64,000 nt of DNA from positions 620,001 through 684,000 of the forward strand of contig NZ_LT906473.1 of assembly GCF_900187295.1 (NCBI RefSeq), read 5' to 3'. A program made the translations under genes and the position numbers. Origin of the DNA: Corynebacterium cystitidis. Lineage in GTDB: Bacteria > Actinomycetota > Actinomycetes > Mycobacteriales > Mycobacteriaceae. The notes under the pieces were generated by a model. The model made no database searches. It was not told where the DNA came from and saw only the letters and a list, made by a program, of their open reading frames with translations. Below, in pieces: positions 7,417 to 16,580 of the stretch (position 1 is the first letter of the stretch; every line of letters begins with the position of its first letter).

Positions 7417-9063
7417 ATGCGTAAAAGTTTCTTGACCTGGGGTGCGGTGGTCGTCTCGGCCTCGCTGCTACTGACCGCTTGCAGCGACTCCGACACCACA
7501 ACTGACGCGGGATCAGACGCGACCAACGGCACCACTTCTTCATCCAGCCAGCGTGGAGGCAGCACTACCGAGCGTGCCGACGACGAACTGGTCCTCGCAC
7601 TCGGAGATTTCGGCGAGTCTGAATTTGATCCCGCCAAGGGCTGGGGTACCCACAATGAGCACAAGGTGCTGCACTCTTCCCTGCTGAAGTGGACCAATGA
7701 CATGGAATTGGTCGGCGACCTCGCGGAATCCTACGACGTGGACGGGGCAACCTGGACATTCCAACTCAACCCTGACTTCGCTTTTTCTGACGGCGAGCCC
7801 GTCACCGCAGAAGACGTTGTGTTCACCTACGAGATGCTGGTCGAGGATGGAACCAACTTTGACCTCTCTACGGTCAAGGAGGTCCGCGCCGAAGGTGACA
7901 CCACGGTGGTCTTCGAGCTCAACGGGCCAGACTCGCTTTTTGGGCCGCTGACCGCACTGATCGGCATTGTTCCGGAGCATGCTTATGGCCCCGACTACTC
8001 TGATAACCCCATTGGCTCCGGCCCGTACAAGATCGTTGATAAGCAGATCGGCGAGCAGGTTATCATGGAAGCCAACGAGCACTACCCGCAGGAGATGCAC
8101 TATAAGAAGCTCACATTCTTACTGGCAGACGAAGAAGCCGCCATCGCCGCGGCTAACGCCGGCGAGGTCGACGTACTGAAGGTCTCGCACAGTAACGCAG
8201 ACCAGCAGATTGATGGCATGGAGCTGGAGGTGCGCGAATCCGTCGATACGTTCGCAGTTGTTCTTCCTGTTACTGAGTCCGGCAACACGGGTGTCACTGT
8301 GGGCGAGAAGGTGGAAGTTGGCAACGACATCACTGCCGACCCAGCAATCCGCGAAGCGATCACCGTGGGGCTTGACCGCGAGGAGCTGTCCGAGCTGGTG
8401 CTCAACGGATACGGGCACCCGGCATGGTCGGTGGCTGACGAGCTACCGTGGGAAGTTGACTTCTCCTTCGACGACGGCCAGGTTGAGCAAGCCACCCAGA
8501 TCCTGAAGGACGCCGGATGGGAAGACACCAACGGCGACGGCACCGTGGACAAAGACGGCACCGAAGCAGTCATCCCGCTGATGGTGCCCTCTACTGACCC
8601 GACCCGCGTCGACCTCGGCGAGGTACTAGCGGTGCAGGCCGAACGATTTGGCATCAAGTTTGAGCAAGAACATGTCACCTGGGATGACATCTACGAAGAG
8701 GGCAAGACCAAGGCGGTTATTTTCGCTCTGGGCTCACTCTCGCCTAAGGAATTGTGGGACGTTTACTCCACCGACGCGATTGATACTGGCTACAACAACA
8801 TGCCGAACTACTCCAACCCGGAAGTAGATAAGTATTTTGAGCAGGCACGCCGCGCAGAAGACTTCGAGGCGTCGCTGAACCTTTGGAAAGAAGGCCAGAA
8901 GGCCGGTGCCAACGCACACCCTGATGGTGATGTTTCCATGGCGTGGATCCTGCGCCGTGACCACCTCTTCATAGTCAACGAGGACGTTGACTTAGGCAGC
9001 GAACTCATCCATGGACATGGCCACGGCCTGCAGATCTTCCGCAATGTGGAGGAATGGAGCTGA
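7417..9063 (+). CDS. ABC transporter solute-binding lipoprotein, SBP_bac_5 (dipeptide/nickel/metallophore) family
   Basis: A 548-residue periplasmic-type binding protein anchored as a lipoprotein (LLLTACSD, Cys about residue 21) after a Ser/Thr-rich linker. SBP_bac_5 hallmarks are present: LAESYDVDGATWTFQLNPDF with SDGEPVTAEDVVFTYEMLV, GSGPYKI, and DPAIREAITVGLDREELSEL. I start at ATG 7417, which has a GAGAAAGGGG site, rather than the earlier frame start at 7393. First gene of a five-gene operon with two permeases and two ATPases. The family carries peptides, nickel or opine-type metallophores; the siderophore-type transporter next door makes a metal chelate the more likely cargo, by inference. 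Confidence 0.88.
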   Translation: MRKSFLTWGAVVVSASLLLTACSDSDTTTDAGSDATNGTTSSSSQRGGSTTERADDELVLALGDFGESEFDPAKGWGTHNEHKVLHSSLLKWTNDMELVGDLAESYDVDGATWTFQLNPDFAFSDGEPVTAEDVVFTYEMLVEDGTNFDLSTVKEVRAEGDTTVVFELNGPDSLFGPLTALIGIVPEHAYGPDYSDNPIGSGPYKIVDKQIGEQVIMEANEHYPQEMHYKKLTFLLADEEAAIAAANAGEVDVLKVSHSNADQQIDGMELEVRESVDTFAVVLPVTESGNTGVTVGEKVEVGNDITADPAIREAITVGLDREELSELVLNGYGHPAWSVADELPWEVDFSFDDGQVEQATQILKDAGWEDTNGDGTVDKDGTEAVIPLMVPSTDPTRVDLGEVLAVQAERFGIKFEQEHVTWDDIYEEGKTKAVIFALGSLSPKELWDVYSTDAIDTGYNNMPNYSNPEVDKYFEQARRAEDFEASLNLWKEGQKAGANAHPDGDVSMAWILRRDHLFIVNEDVDLGSELIHGHGHGLQIFRNVEEWS

Positions 9064-10088
9064 AGCGGCTAGCACTAACGATTATTCGGCTGGCAGGGCT
9101 GCTGCTGAGTGTCACACTCGTGGCATTCCTGCTTGTCGAGTTTTCGCCCTTGGACCCCATCGCGGAGTACATCAATGACCTGCAAGGGATCAGCGATGAG
9201 CAGATCGCCCAGATTGCTGCGCTGTGGGGGCAGGACCAACCGTGGTGGCAGCGCTACTTCGGCTGGCTGGGTGGGTTAATCACTGGTGACATGGGCACCA
9301 GCTACATGTACCGTCGTGATGTCGCCGACATCCTCGCCTACGCGGTGGGTAACTCGCTGATCCTCATGACGATTGCGTGGTCGCTTTCTGCCGTCCTCGG
9401 TTACAGCCTCGGAGTGGTGGCCGGCGCGCGCCGCGGTGGGATCTTCGACCGGATCATCGTCGCGGTGACCTACCTGCTCACCTCAACGCCAACATTCGTG
9501 GTAGGCCTCGTTCTCATCATGATTTTCGGCGTGTACTTGGGCTGGGTGCCCGTGGGGATGTCGCAACCATTGGGCATGCTTTCCGACGAAGTTACTTTCA
9601 CTGACCGCCTCCAACATGCAGTGATGCCGGCCATCACTGTGGCGCTGGTGGGTATTTCTTCGGTGACGCTGCACACTCGCCAGGCAATGGTGGCGTTTAT
9701 GGACTCTGACATTGTGCGCTTTGCCCGTTCCCGCGGGATGTCCACAGGTCAGATTGTGTGGCGCCAAGGTATCCGCAACACCATTATTCCGGCGATCATG
9801 CTGCAGTTCACCACGCTGTCATCCCTGGTGGGTGGCTCGGTGATGGCAGAGACCGTCTTCTCCTATCACGGCTTGGGCTCCATCATTACCCAAGCAGGCC
9901 TCAATGGTGATATCCCGCTGCTGCTGGGTGCTGTGGTGATCACCTCGATGGTGGTGTTTGTGGGAAACCTGCTGGCAGACGCCATCGCGGTGGCATTGGA
10001 GCCACGCATTCACAGCAGCAAACAAGCACAGGTAAAGGAGGACCGCGATGCGTTCGACCCTGTATCAGCCACGGCGCACCCTCAATAA
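9054..10088 (+). CDS. ABC transporter permease, OppB/DppB type
   Basis: A 344-residue inner-membrane permease with about six membrane segments and the BPD_transp_1 loop (VRFARSRGMSTGQIVWRQGI, the EAA-like cytoplasmic motif that docks the ATPase, about residues 220-240). It starts with a membrane helix followed by the family's external loop (DPIAEYINDLQGISDEQIA). The ATG overlaps the end of the binding-protein gene by ten bases. It pairs with the following permease to form the channel of the five-gene transporter. Confidence 0.88.
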   Translation: MELKRLALTIIRLAGLLLSVTLVAFLLVEFSPLDPIAEYINDLQGISDEQIAQIAALWGQDQPWWQRYFGWLGGLITGDMGTSYMYRRDVADILAYAVGNSLILMTIAWSLSAVLGYSLGVVAGARRGGIFDRIIVAVTYLLTSTPTFVVGLVLIMIFGVYLGWVPVGMSQPLGMLSDEVTFTDRLQHAVMPAITVALVGISSVTLHTRQAMVAFMDSDIVRFARSRGMSTGQIVWRQGIRNTIIPAIMLQFTTLSSLVGGSVMAETVFSYHGLGSIITQAGLNGDIPLLLGAVVITSMVVFVGNLLADAIAVALEPRIHSSKQAQVKEDRDAFDPVSATAHPQ

Positions 10089-10896
10089 CCGCGTGCTATT
10101 CGCCGTGTTCCTTGTGCTGGCTATTGTCTGGGTGGCACTCATTTTCTTCCTGGCGGCTGCCTACCCTGAGGCGTCGATACGCCCCACCGCAGGCCAGCGC
10201 AACCTACCACCCGACAGCGAATTCCTGCTCGGCACAGACTGGATGGGCCGCGATATGATGGCGCGTACTGTCAAAGGGCTGGCTTTAAGTCTGCGCGTGG
10301 CAGCGGTCACCGCCACGGTGTCTGCGCTGGTCTCTGTGGTACTTGGCATCCTGGCTGCTAGTGGGCCGAAGTGGGCCGATCGGCTGGTCAACTGGCTTGT
10401 CGACATGAACTTGGGCGTGCCCCACATTGTGGCCTCCCTGCTGATCTCGTTTGCGGTTGGTGGAGGAACTCTCGGTGTGGTGCTTGGCGTGGGGCTGACC
10501 CAATGGGCGCCGCTGGCACGGCTAATCCGCGGTGAGATCTTGAAGGTGCGGGAAGAACCATATGTGGCCATGTCACGCGCCCGCGGCCATAGTCGTGGTT
10601 GGGTGGTGCGCAACCACCTTTTGCCGGCGCTGATCCCTCATATCCTGGTGGGCTACGTTTACATGATCCCGCATTCCATCCTGCACGAGTCTTCGCTGAC
10701 ATTTCTTGGTTTTGGCTTCGACCCCACACGCCCGTCGTTAGGCATCATTTTGAGCGAAGGTATGCGCTTCCTCTCTGCCGGGCAGTGGTGGCTGGTCGCA
10801 GGTCCCATCGTGATGCTGCTTGTACTCGTGTTGCTTCTCGAGGCATCTAGCCAACTGCTGCGCGGCCTGCTCGCCCCGGCCACGAGGCACCAATAG
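10048..10896 (+). CDS. ABC transporter permease, OppC/DppC type
   Basis: A 282-residue permease with an N-terminal helix, the DppC-type LGTDWMGRDMMARTVKG segment (about residues 69-85) and the EAA-like loop (EEPYVAMSRARGHSRGWVVR, about residue 170). It begins inside the preceding permease (41-base overlap) with AAAGGAGG directly upstream, showing tight coupling. It forms a heterodimeric membrane channel with the OppB-type subunit. Confidence 0.88.
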   Translation: MRSTLYQPRRTLNNRVLFAVFLVLAIVWVALIFFLAAAYPEASIRPTAGQRNLPPDSEFLLGTDWMGRDMMARTVKGLALSLRVAAVTATVSALVSVVLGILAASGPKWADRLVNWLVDMNLGVPHIVASLLISFAVGGGTLGVVLGVGLTQWAPLARLIRGEILKVREEPYVAMSRARGHSRGWVVRNHLLPALIPHILVGYVYMIPHSILHESSLTFLGFGFDPTRPSLGIILSEGMRFLSAGQWWLVAGPIVMLLVLVLLLEASSQLLRGLLAPATRHQ

Positions 10897-10903
10897 GAGA
10901 AAC

Positions 10904-11626
10904 ATGACTGCACCATCTGCATTATTTGTGCGCGACCTTGAGGTCTCCTTCCACCAATACGTTGGGTTGGTGGGGCGCCGCCACGTCACACCCTTGCGCG
11001 GGGTCAGTCTGGACATCGCGCCGGGGGAGATCCTGGCTGTTGTCGGCGCGTCCGGCGGGGGTAAGTCTTTGCTTGCCGACGCCATCCTGGGACTTCTGCC
11101 CGTTAACTCGCATGTGCGCGGCAAAATTCATGTGGACCCCGACACCATGAGGTACGTGCCTCAAGGTGTCAACCACTTCGACCCAACCTTGACCATGGGT
11201 AAGTTCATTTCGATGGACCGCTTGGACCCAGTGCGCCAGTTGGCACGGTTTGGGTTGGGGGAGGAGGTCGCCCACATGTACCCCCACGAACTATCTGGCG
11301 GGATGCTGCGGCGTGCCACCCTGGCCACTGTCAACCCGAAACTGACGCGGCTACTAATCGCTGACGAGCCAACCCCTGGCCTGGATCCCGCCACAACTGA
11401 CCTGGTGTTGGAGTTTTTTAACCAGCTGTCGGTCGAGGGCTGCGCTATCTTGTTCATCACTCATGACATGGTGGCTGCCACGCGTGTGGCTCACCGCATT
11501 GCTGTGCTACGCGATGGTCAGATCGTGGAAACTGTGCCCGGCGATCTGTCCGGCGAGCTAGCTCCTTATACCCAAGCCCTGTGGGATGCCCAACCCGCCA
11601 ACAAATTCTGGGGAGCAATCCGATGA
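10904..11626 (+). CDS. ABC transporter ATPase, DppD type (short)
   Basis: A 240-residue ATP-binding subunit: Walker A GASGGGKS (about residue 46), ABC signature LSGGMLRR (about 130), Walker B LLIADEPTPGLDP and the switch His in FITHDM. The start is ATG 10904 after AGGAGAAAC, seven bases after the permease stop; the upstream extension of the frame overlaps the permease and is not needed. It lacks the C-terminal oligopeptide extension with the Fe-S cysteines seen in typical OppD/DppD (about 320 residues), as in nickel-type or truncated transporters. Confidence 0.85.
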   Translation: MTAPSALFVRDLEVSFHQYVGLVGRRHVTPLRGVSLDIAPGEILAVVGASGGGKSLLADAILGLLPVNSHVRGKIHVDPDTMRYVPQGVNHFDPTLTMGKFISMDRLDPVRQLARFGLGEEVAHMYPHELSGGMLRRATLATVNPKLTRLLIADEPTPGLDPATTDLVLEFFNQLSVEGCAILFITHDMVAATRVAHRIAVLRDGQIVETVPGDLSGELAPYTQALWDAQPANKFWGAIR

Positions 11627-12237
11627 GCCTGCATGCACACGACATTAGTTTCGCGTATCCCGGCGCTGGCGCTGCCACCGGGGCAGGCCCCATCCTGTGC
11701 GGGATTAATCTGGAGGTGCCGCCCGGTGTGGTTGTCGGCCTGCACGGCTACAGCGGTGCCGGTAAATCCACCCTGGCGAAGATTTTGGCCGGGCAATTGC
11801 TACCGGATGCAGGTCAGGTCACCGTTGACGGCCAACCGCTGCACCACGGCACGTACCTGCCTGTCCAATTGATTCAGCAGCACCCTGAGCGTGCCATTGA
11901 TGCCCGCTGGCGCCTGAACAAAGTTGTGCGGGGTATCTCGGCAGAGACTTTGGAGCGTATGGGTGTAGAGCCTGACTGGCTGGAGCGCTACCCTTTGGAG
12001 GTCTCGGGCGGCCAGCTGCAACGCATCAATATCTCACGCGCTTTAGATCCGCGCACCAAATACGTGGTGGCTGATGAAATCACCACCATGATGGACGCGC
12101 TGCTTCAGGCAGACATTTGGGCAGGGCTTATCGACGAAGTCCAGCGAAGGCAGCTCGGATTGTTAGTGATCTCGCACGACCATGACCTGCTGCGCCACGT
12201 GTGCGACCAGGTTGTGGCCTTGGACGAGCTGGGCTAG
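11623..12237 (+). CDS. ABC transporter ATPase, DppF type (short)
   Basis: A 204-residue ATP-binding subunit: Walker A GYSGAGKST (about residue 43), signature VSGGQLQRI (about 128), Walker B YVVADEITTMMDA and VISHDHD. The ATG overlaps the stop of the preceding ATPase (ATGA). Walker B reads ADEITTMMD where most paralogues have DEPTSALD, a feature of the nickel/metallophore group. It is the last gene of the operon; a 153-base gap follows before the next transporter. Confidence 0.85.
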   Translation: MSLHAHDISFAYPGAGAATGAGPILCGINLEVPPGVVVGLHGYSGAGKSTLAKILAGQLLPDAGQVTVDGQPLHHGTYLPVQLIQQHPERAIDARWRLNKVVRGISAETLERMGVEPDWLERYPLEVSGGQLQRINISRALDPRTKYVVADEITTMMDALLQADIWAGLIDEVQRRQLGLLVISHDHDLLRHVCDQVVALDELG

Positions 12238-12390
12238 TGACTCTAGTCGCTCCGGTGGTGACGGGTGGCTGCGGGCAGGGTCCTGCGCCAGGTTTCGCGC
12301 CGGCACGTGCTAGAAGTTTGCTTGGAGGCATGGCACCAACTAGGATCAGGCGAAGATCAATTGAACTTTAGAACATTTGGAGAAGATTCC

Positions 12391-13449
12391 ATGTCGCTTG
12401 CACAAAAGTCCACTTTGGGCGCCATCGCGCTAACCACCGCCATCACACTTGTGGCCTGCGGAGGTGAGACCGCCGACAATGGTGCCAGCGGATCGGGAGA
12501 GTCGTCGGCAAGCGACACTACTACCGCCGCTGCAAGCGACTTTGAGCCGGTGACCATTGATAACTGCGGCACCGAATTCACCATCGAGCAGGCCCCGCAG
12601 CGCGCGACCACCCTAGAGCAGGGCGCGACCGACACGCTGCTCATGCTCGGCGCGGCCGACCAGATCGCCGGCCACAGTCACTACAAATCGCACCCGCCGG
12701 CCGGCTACGAGGATGAAACCGAGCAGCTCACACTGATCAGTGAAGACCCAGCGACGTCCGAACAGCTGCGCGCAGCCGACACGGATTTCATCTACTCGCC
12801 ATTCGAACTGTCCTGGGACGAGTCCGGTGCCGGCACCCGCGAAGAATGGGCGCAGTTGGGCGTGCCCACCTTCAACAACAACACCGAATGCCAGGAATAC
12901 GGCGACAACAAGGGTAAGACCCAGTTTGAGCTGCTGGAGCGCGACTTCACCGAGCTCGGCCAGATTTTTGGGCGCCAAGACGAGGCTCAAGCGCTGATCA
13001 AGAAGCAAAACGAGGCGCTGGAAGACGCATCCGACACTCAAGCGCCAGAAGGCACCACGTTCATGATGCTGTACTCTGCCTATGAGTCAGATCCCTACGT
13101 GGCCGGTGGCCCATCGATCCTGACCGAGATGGGCGGGCTGTTCGGCATGACCAACGTTTTTGCCGATGTCGATGAGGAATGGCCCACCGTTTCCTGGGAG
13201 GCCGTCGCTGAGGCAAATCCTGACGTGATTATTCTCGGCGACCTACCTCTGCGTGGCTCACCTGGTGATAAGTGGGAAGAAAAGGTGGAAATCCTTGAAA
13301 CCACCCCCGCTGTGCAGAATATGGATGCGGTGAAGAACAAAAAATACATCGTAATTGATGGCATCACCGCGTCGGCGTCGGTACGCACCCACGAAGGCGT
13401 TGTAGAAATCGCAGATGCGCTGCGCGACGGCGTGCTCGACGACGACTAA
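12391..13449 (+). CDS. Siderophore/cobalamin-type ABC binding lipoprotein (FecB/BtuF fold)
   Basis: A 352-residue lipoprotein (signal ending TLVACGGE, Cys about residue 22) with a Ser/Thr-rich linker and a TroA-like two-lobed domain. Its start (DNCGTEFTIEQAPQRATTLE, then GATDTLLMLGAADQIAGHS) and the second-lobe sequence WPTVSWEAVAEANPDVIILG are typical of ferric-siderophore, haem or cobalamin binding proteins. ATG 12391 has AGAAGATT just upstream. The downstream permease and ATPase complete the importer. The exact ligand cannot be read from sequence. Confidence 0.85.
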   Translation: MSLAQKSTLGAIALTTAITLVACGGETADNGASGSGESSASDTTTAAASDFEPVTIDNCGTEFTIEQAPQRATTLEQGATDTLLMLGAADQIAGHSHYKSHPPAGYEDETEQLTLISEDPATSEQLRAADTDFIYSPFELSWDESGAGTREEWAQLGVPTFNNNTECQEYGDNKGKTQFELLERDFTELGQIFGRQDEAQALIKKQNEALEDASDTQAPEGTTFMMLYSAYESDPYVAGGPSILTEMGGLFGMTNVFADVDEEWPTVSWEAVAEANPDVIILGDLPLRGSPGDKWEEKVEILETTPAVQNMDAVKNKKYIVIDGITASASVRTHEGVVEIADALRDGVLDDD

Positions 13450-13459
13450 TCTGCCCACA

Positions 13460-14476
13460 GTGAAAAGAACTGTAACAACTGCCGTCGTCGGCGGGCTTAT
13501 CCTCCTGGTCGTGATGGTGGTATCCATGACCATGGGTGTCAGTTCTGTCAGCCTCGCCGAAATCCGCGGCTGGGCCACCCACTCCACCGGACTGTTCGTG
13601 GATCCGGCCTATCCACGGCCGTCCACGCTGCGCGAATCTATCCTGGTGGATCTGCGCTTGCCGCGCGTGCTGATGGCCGCGCTGGTTGGTGCGATTCTGG
13701 CTGTGTGTGGTGTGGTCATGCAGGCGATCACCCGCAACGACCTGGCTGAACCTTACCTGCTAGGAATCTCCGCGGGCGCTTCAACCGGTGCCGTGGTGGC
13801 ACTGATTTTTTCCTCGTGGCAGTGGGGCATTACTGGTGGTGCCGCTGTGGGGGCGTTGCTAGCCTTTGCTGTGTTAATGGGGTTGATCGGCGGCCGGGCC
13901 GAGGACGCGACCCGGTTGGTGCTCACCGGTGTGCTGGTGGGCTTCCTTTTTGATGCGTTGACCCAGTTGATTACTACCGCATTTGGCGATGCAGAAGCCA
14001 CCCGCAGCGCGCTGTTCTGGCTGCTCGGCGTGTTGGGCGCGGCTCGCTGGGACAGCCTGATCGTTGTGGCGCTTGCCGGCGCCGTTGGCCTGCTAGTCCT
14101 GTGGGCGCTGGCGCGCTACTTGGATGCGATGGCGTTGGGCGGGGACATCGCCTACACCATGGGCGTGCCCGTGAAAACTGTCAGCTATGTGGTATTGGTG
14201 GCGGTCAGCTTGCTCACGGCGGCGACGGTGTCGGCGGTGGGCGCGATTGGTTTTATTGGCCTGATTGTGCCGCACGCCGTGCGCATCATTGCGGGCCCGA
14301 AGCACGTGTCGTTGATCCCGCTGTCTGCACTGGTGGGCGCGATTTTCTTGGTGACGGCTGACGCTTTTGCCCGCGTAGTGTTCGCCCCGCAGGAGATCCC
14401 CGTCGGCGTGATCACTGCGCTGATCGGTGTGCCCTTGTTCTTCATGGTCCTGCGCCGAAAGGAGCGCCAACGATGA
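13460..14476 (+). CDS. FecCD-type ABC permease
   Basis: A 338-residue integral membrane protein of the FecCD/BtuC family: RLPRVLMAALVGAILAVCGV then MQAITRNDLAEPYLLGISAG (the conserved N-P-L-A-E-P-like loop; here RNDLAEP), and VSAVGAIGFIGLIVPHAVRI near the C-terminus. About ten membrane segments. Translation most likely begins at GTG 13460, eleven bases after the binding-protein stop. It works as a homodimer, consistent with only one permease gene in the operon. Confidence 0.88.
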   Translation: MKRTVTTAVVGGLILLVVMVVSMTMGVSSVSLAEIRGWATHSTGLFVDPAYPRPSTLRESILVDLRLPRVLMAALVGAILAVCGVVMQAITRNDLAEPYLLGISAGASTGAVVALIFSSWQWGITGGAAVGALLAFAVLMGLIGGRAEDATRLVLTGVLVGFLFDALTQLITTAFGDAEATRSALFWLLGVLGAARWDSLIVVALAGAVGLLVLWALARYLDAMALGGDIAYTMGVPVKTVSYVVLVAVSLLTAATVSAVGAIGFIGLIVPHAVRIIAGPKHVSLIPLSALVGAIFLVTADAFARVVFAPQEIPVGVITALIGVPLFFMVLRRKERQR

Positions 14477-15312
14477 GCATCACTGTGCGCGACCTCGCCG
14501 TGAAATACGGCCGGAAAACAGTGGTCAGCGATATCTCATTGGATTTCTCCTCGCCCGGGGTCTACGGCATCGTGGGGCCCAACGGCGCCGGAAAGTCTAC
14601 GCTCATGCGCGCGGTCGCTGGAGTGCAGGATTTTTCCGGAACGGTGCTTTACGACGACCAACCATTGGTGGCGTATTCCCGAGCACAGCGCGTGGAAGTA
14701 TTGTCCTATATCGCCCAGTATTCCGGGCCGCCGATCTCGATGACGGTGCGCGACGTGGTTACGTTGGGCCGCACCGCAGGTAAGGGGTTGTGGCGGGGCA
14801 TGGATTCCGGTGACGAGGATGTGATTAACCAGTCGATGAATCACACCGATGTTTATGGGCTTGCTGACCGGCCGTTGGCTGAGCTGTCCGGTGGGCAGGT
14901 GCAACGCGTGATGTTGGCCCGCGCTATGGCCCAACAAGCCAGCCACATGCTGCTGGACGAACCCAATAATCACCTTGACCTGCAACACCAGTACAACTTG
15001 ATGAGCTTGCTCCGCCATTTTTCTCGCGAACACGGGGTTATCGTTCTTATCGCGATTCATGACATAGCGATGGCCGCCAGGTTCTGTGACTCCGTCGCCC
15101 TCATCGGTGAAGGCGGCATCCTGCTGGAAACCGGGCCTGCCGACGAAATCCTTACCCCTAATGCCCTAAAGGAGGTTTTTGGGGTACACGCCAAGCTAGT
15201 GGAGATCGCCTCTGGCCGGGTAGTGCTCGACGTCGAGGGCACCACCTTGCGAACGTGGGGCCCACACCTTGACCAGCCTCAAGCCCACCGCACGCCCCGC
15301 AGCCACGATTAA
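14473..15312 (+). CDS. FecE/BtuD-type ABC ATPase
   Basis: A 279-residue ATPase: Walker A GPNGAGKST (about residue 36), signature LSGGQVQRV (about 138), Walker B MLLDEPNNHLDL and IAIHDIAMAA. It overlaps the permease stop by four bases (ATGA). The C-terminal part (LKEVFGVHAKLVEIASGRVV) is the tail of the siderophore ATPase group. Last gene of the three-gene importer. About 225 bases of non-coding DNA follow, including copy B of the 66-bp repeat. Confidence 0.88.
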   Translation: MSITVRDLAVKYGRKTVVSDISLDFSSPGVYGIVGPNGAGKSTLMRAVAGVQDFSGTVLYDDQPLVAYSRAQRVEVLSYIAQYSGPPISMTVRDVVTLGRTAGKGLWRGMDSGDEDVINQSMNHTDVYGLADRPLAELSGGQVQRVMLARAMAQQASHMLLDEPNNHLDLQHQYNLMSLLRHFSREHGVIVLIAIHDIAMAARFCDSVALIGEGGILLETGPADEILTPNALKEVFGVHAKLVEIASGRVVLDVEGTTLRTWGPHLDQPQAHRTPRSHD

Positions 15313-15395
15313 AAGCTGGCCCTTGAGGCGCCACTAACGGTGGTGTGAGCAGACACAGCCCGCTTTGTCTTGCAGCCCGCGCTTTCTACCAGCCC

Positions 15396-15461
15396 GCTCT
15401 TTTTGGTCGACAGATGGTTGATTTTCTGTGGCGGTGGGCGGATTTGTCGACTGAATATGTC
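15396..15461. repeat. 66-bp inverted repeat element, copy B
   Basis: Left arm GCTCTTTTTGGTCGACAGAT (15396-15415), 26-bp centre, right arm ATTTGTCGACTGAATATGTC (15442-15461). The inner GTCGACA/TGTCGAC cores are perfectly inverted; the outer arm is the most degenerate of the four copies. It lies between two convergent genes, 83 bases after the ABC ATPase stop and 76 bases before the stop of the AbiEi-like gene. Confidence 0.75.
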
Positions 15462-15537
15462 ATTGGCATAAGGGTGGAGCATCCGAGTGTGCCACTCGGC
15501 AGAGTCAAATACCGGTGAGGAGGAAGCGGCAAACCTT

Positions 15538-16461
15538 TCAGGCTATTCGACGCCGGTTCAGACGCTGGATCCAGGAGTGCCAGCGCCATGCTGGTTTCCA
15601 TTTTCTTTGTGGTTTCCCGCCTTCCAAGACTCTCATGGAGTCTTCGACCATGTCGAGGCAGCGTTCCAATTCATTATCAATGCATCGTGCAGTGAACTGG
15701 AGAACTACAAAGCCGTTGAGCGCTGCATAGTTCAGCTTCCACGAGTCGTGTACATGCCCCTTTTCACCTTCGGCAGTGGAAAGATCGCGGTGGTATTTGT
15801 AAGCGCCGATTTCGATGAGGAGCCGGGAAAACCTTTTACTGCGGAAGTCCCACCGATAGGGCCCGACAACCACATTCTGATCAAACTCAAAGCCCCTGCG
15901 CTTCAAAGCGCGAAGGAATTTTCGTTCAAGGTTACTATCAGTGCCAATGGAGAGCGTCGAAATATATTCGCGGAGGCCAACGGGCACGTGCCCCATCCAT
16001 GACAAATGGAGGTCCAGGTTGCGTTTGCCGCTCTTGAAGGCATAGGCATCCTCGAGAAAGTCAACCAAATCGTGCGCAGAGATCTCATCGTGGGCATCCC
16101 ATGCAGCAACGATGGGCGGCACTACTGTGAACTGCCCAAACCGGGAGGACACCGGGTACCGGTGTGCTTTCACCTGAAAGTGAGCGGAAGAGCGGCTCCT
16201 CGTGTTACGTGGCGCACGGAAATGCAACGGGAACGTCAGTGGGGCCCGATTGTGGAATTGATAAGCCGACACTCCGGTGAGCACCCAGGTCGGGTGGATC
16301 TGGAGGAGTGCCTGGGCAAATTCCTGGCCAGTAAATGAGCCTAACGCATAAAAGCCGTGGTCAAGTTTGGTGATCTCGCCGCTTTGTAAACGGCTACGAA
16401 ATGCTCTTTCCCCGATACCTAAATGAGTGCGCAGTTCTTCCCGAGAATAAATCTTCATCAT
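15538..16461 (-). CDS. AbiEi-like N-terminal domain fused to a DUF559 (Vsr-like) nuclease domain
   Basis: A 307-residue protein. The first 60 residues (YSREELRTHLGIGERAFRSR, then LDHGFYALG) are the winged-helix start of AbiEi-type antitoxins common in actinobacteria. Residues about 175-275 fit DUF559, a PD-(D/E)xK/Vsr-like fold: SNLERKFLRALKRRGFEF, then YRWDFRSKR, LLIEIGAYKYH and VVLQFTARC, with the acidic and His residues of the family in place. No AbiEii toxin gene is adjacent. Role unknown; a nuclease or DNA-binding regulator is plausible. It is flanked on both sides by 66-bp inverted repeats. Confidence 0.7.
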   Translation of the reverse strand: MMKIYSREELRTHLGIGERAFRSRLQSGEITKLDHGFYALGSFTGQEFAQALLQIHPTWVLTGVSAYQFHNRAPLTFPLHFRAPRNTRSRSSAHFQVKAHRYPVSSRFGQFTVVPPIVAAWDAHDEISAHDLVDFLEDAYAFKSGKRNLDLHLSWMGHVPVGLREYISTLSIGTDSNLERKFLRALKRRGFEFDQNVVVGPYRWDFRSKRFSRLLIEIGAYKYHRDLSTAEGEKGHVHDSWKLNYAALNGFVVLQFTARCIDNELERCLDMVEDSMRVLEGGKPQRKWKPAWRWHSWIQRLNRRRIA

Positions 16462-16481
16462 GTTTCCCCCGAAACGTTGAA

Positions 16482-16499
16482 TATAACCAATATAACCAA
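16482..16499. promoter_or_regulatory. Tandem TATAACCAA repeat upstream of the AbiEi-like gene
   Basis: Two head-to-tail copies of TATAACCAA (16482-16490, 16491-16499) lie 20-40 bases upstream of the start at 16461. On the minus strand they read TTGGTTATA twice and contain a TATATT-like -10 element, so they may be promoter, operator, or both. AbiEi proteins are known to autoregulate through repeats near their promoter, which fits but is not shown. Confidence 0.45.
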
Positions 16500-16580
16500 C
16501 AGTCGATGGCTGGTTCTGCCCCTTAAGGTAGCTGATAGTTTCAGCGCCTGCCGGGTGAGCACGTCAGAGCTTGCCGGACT

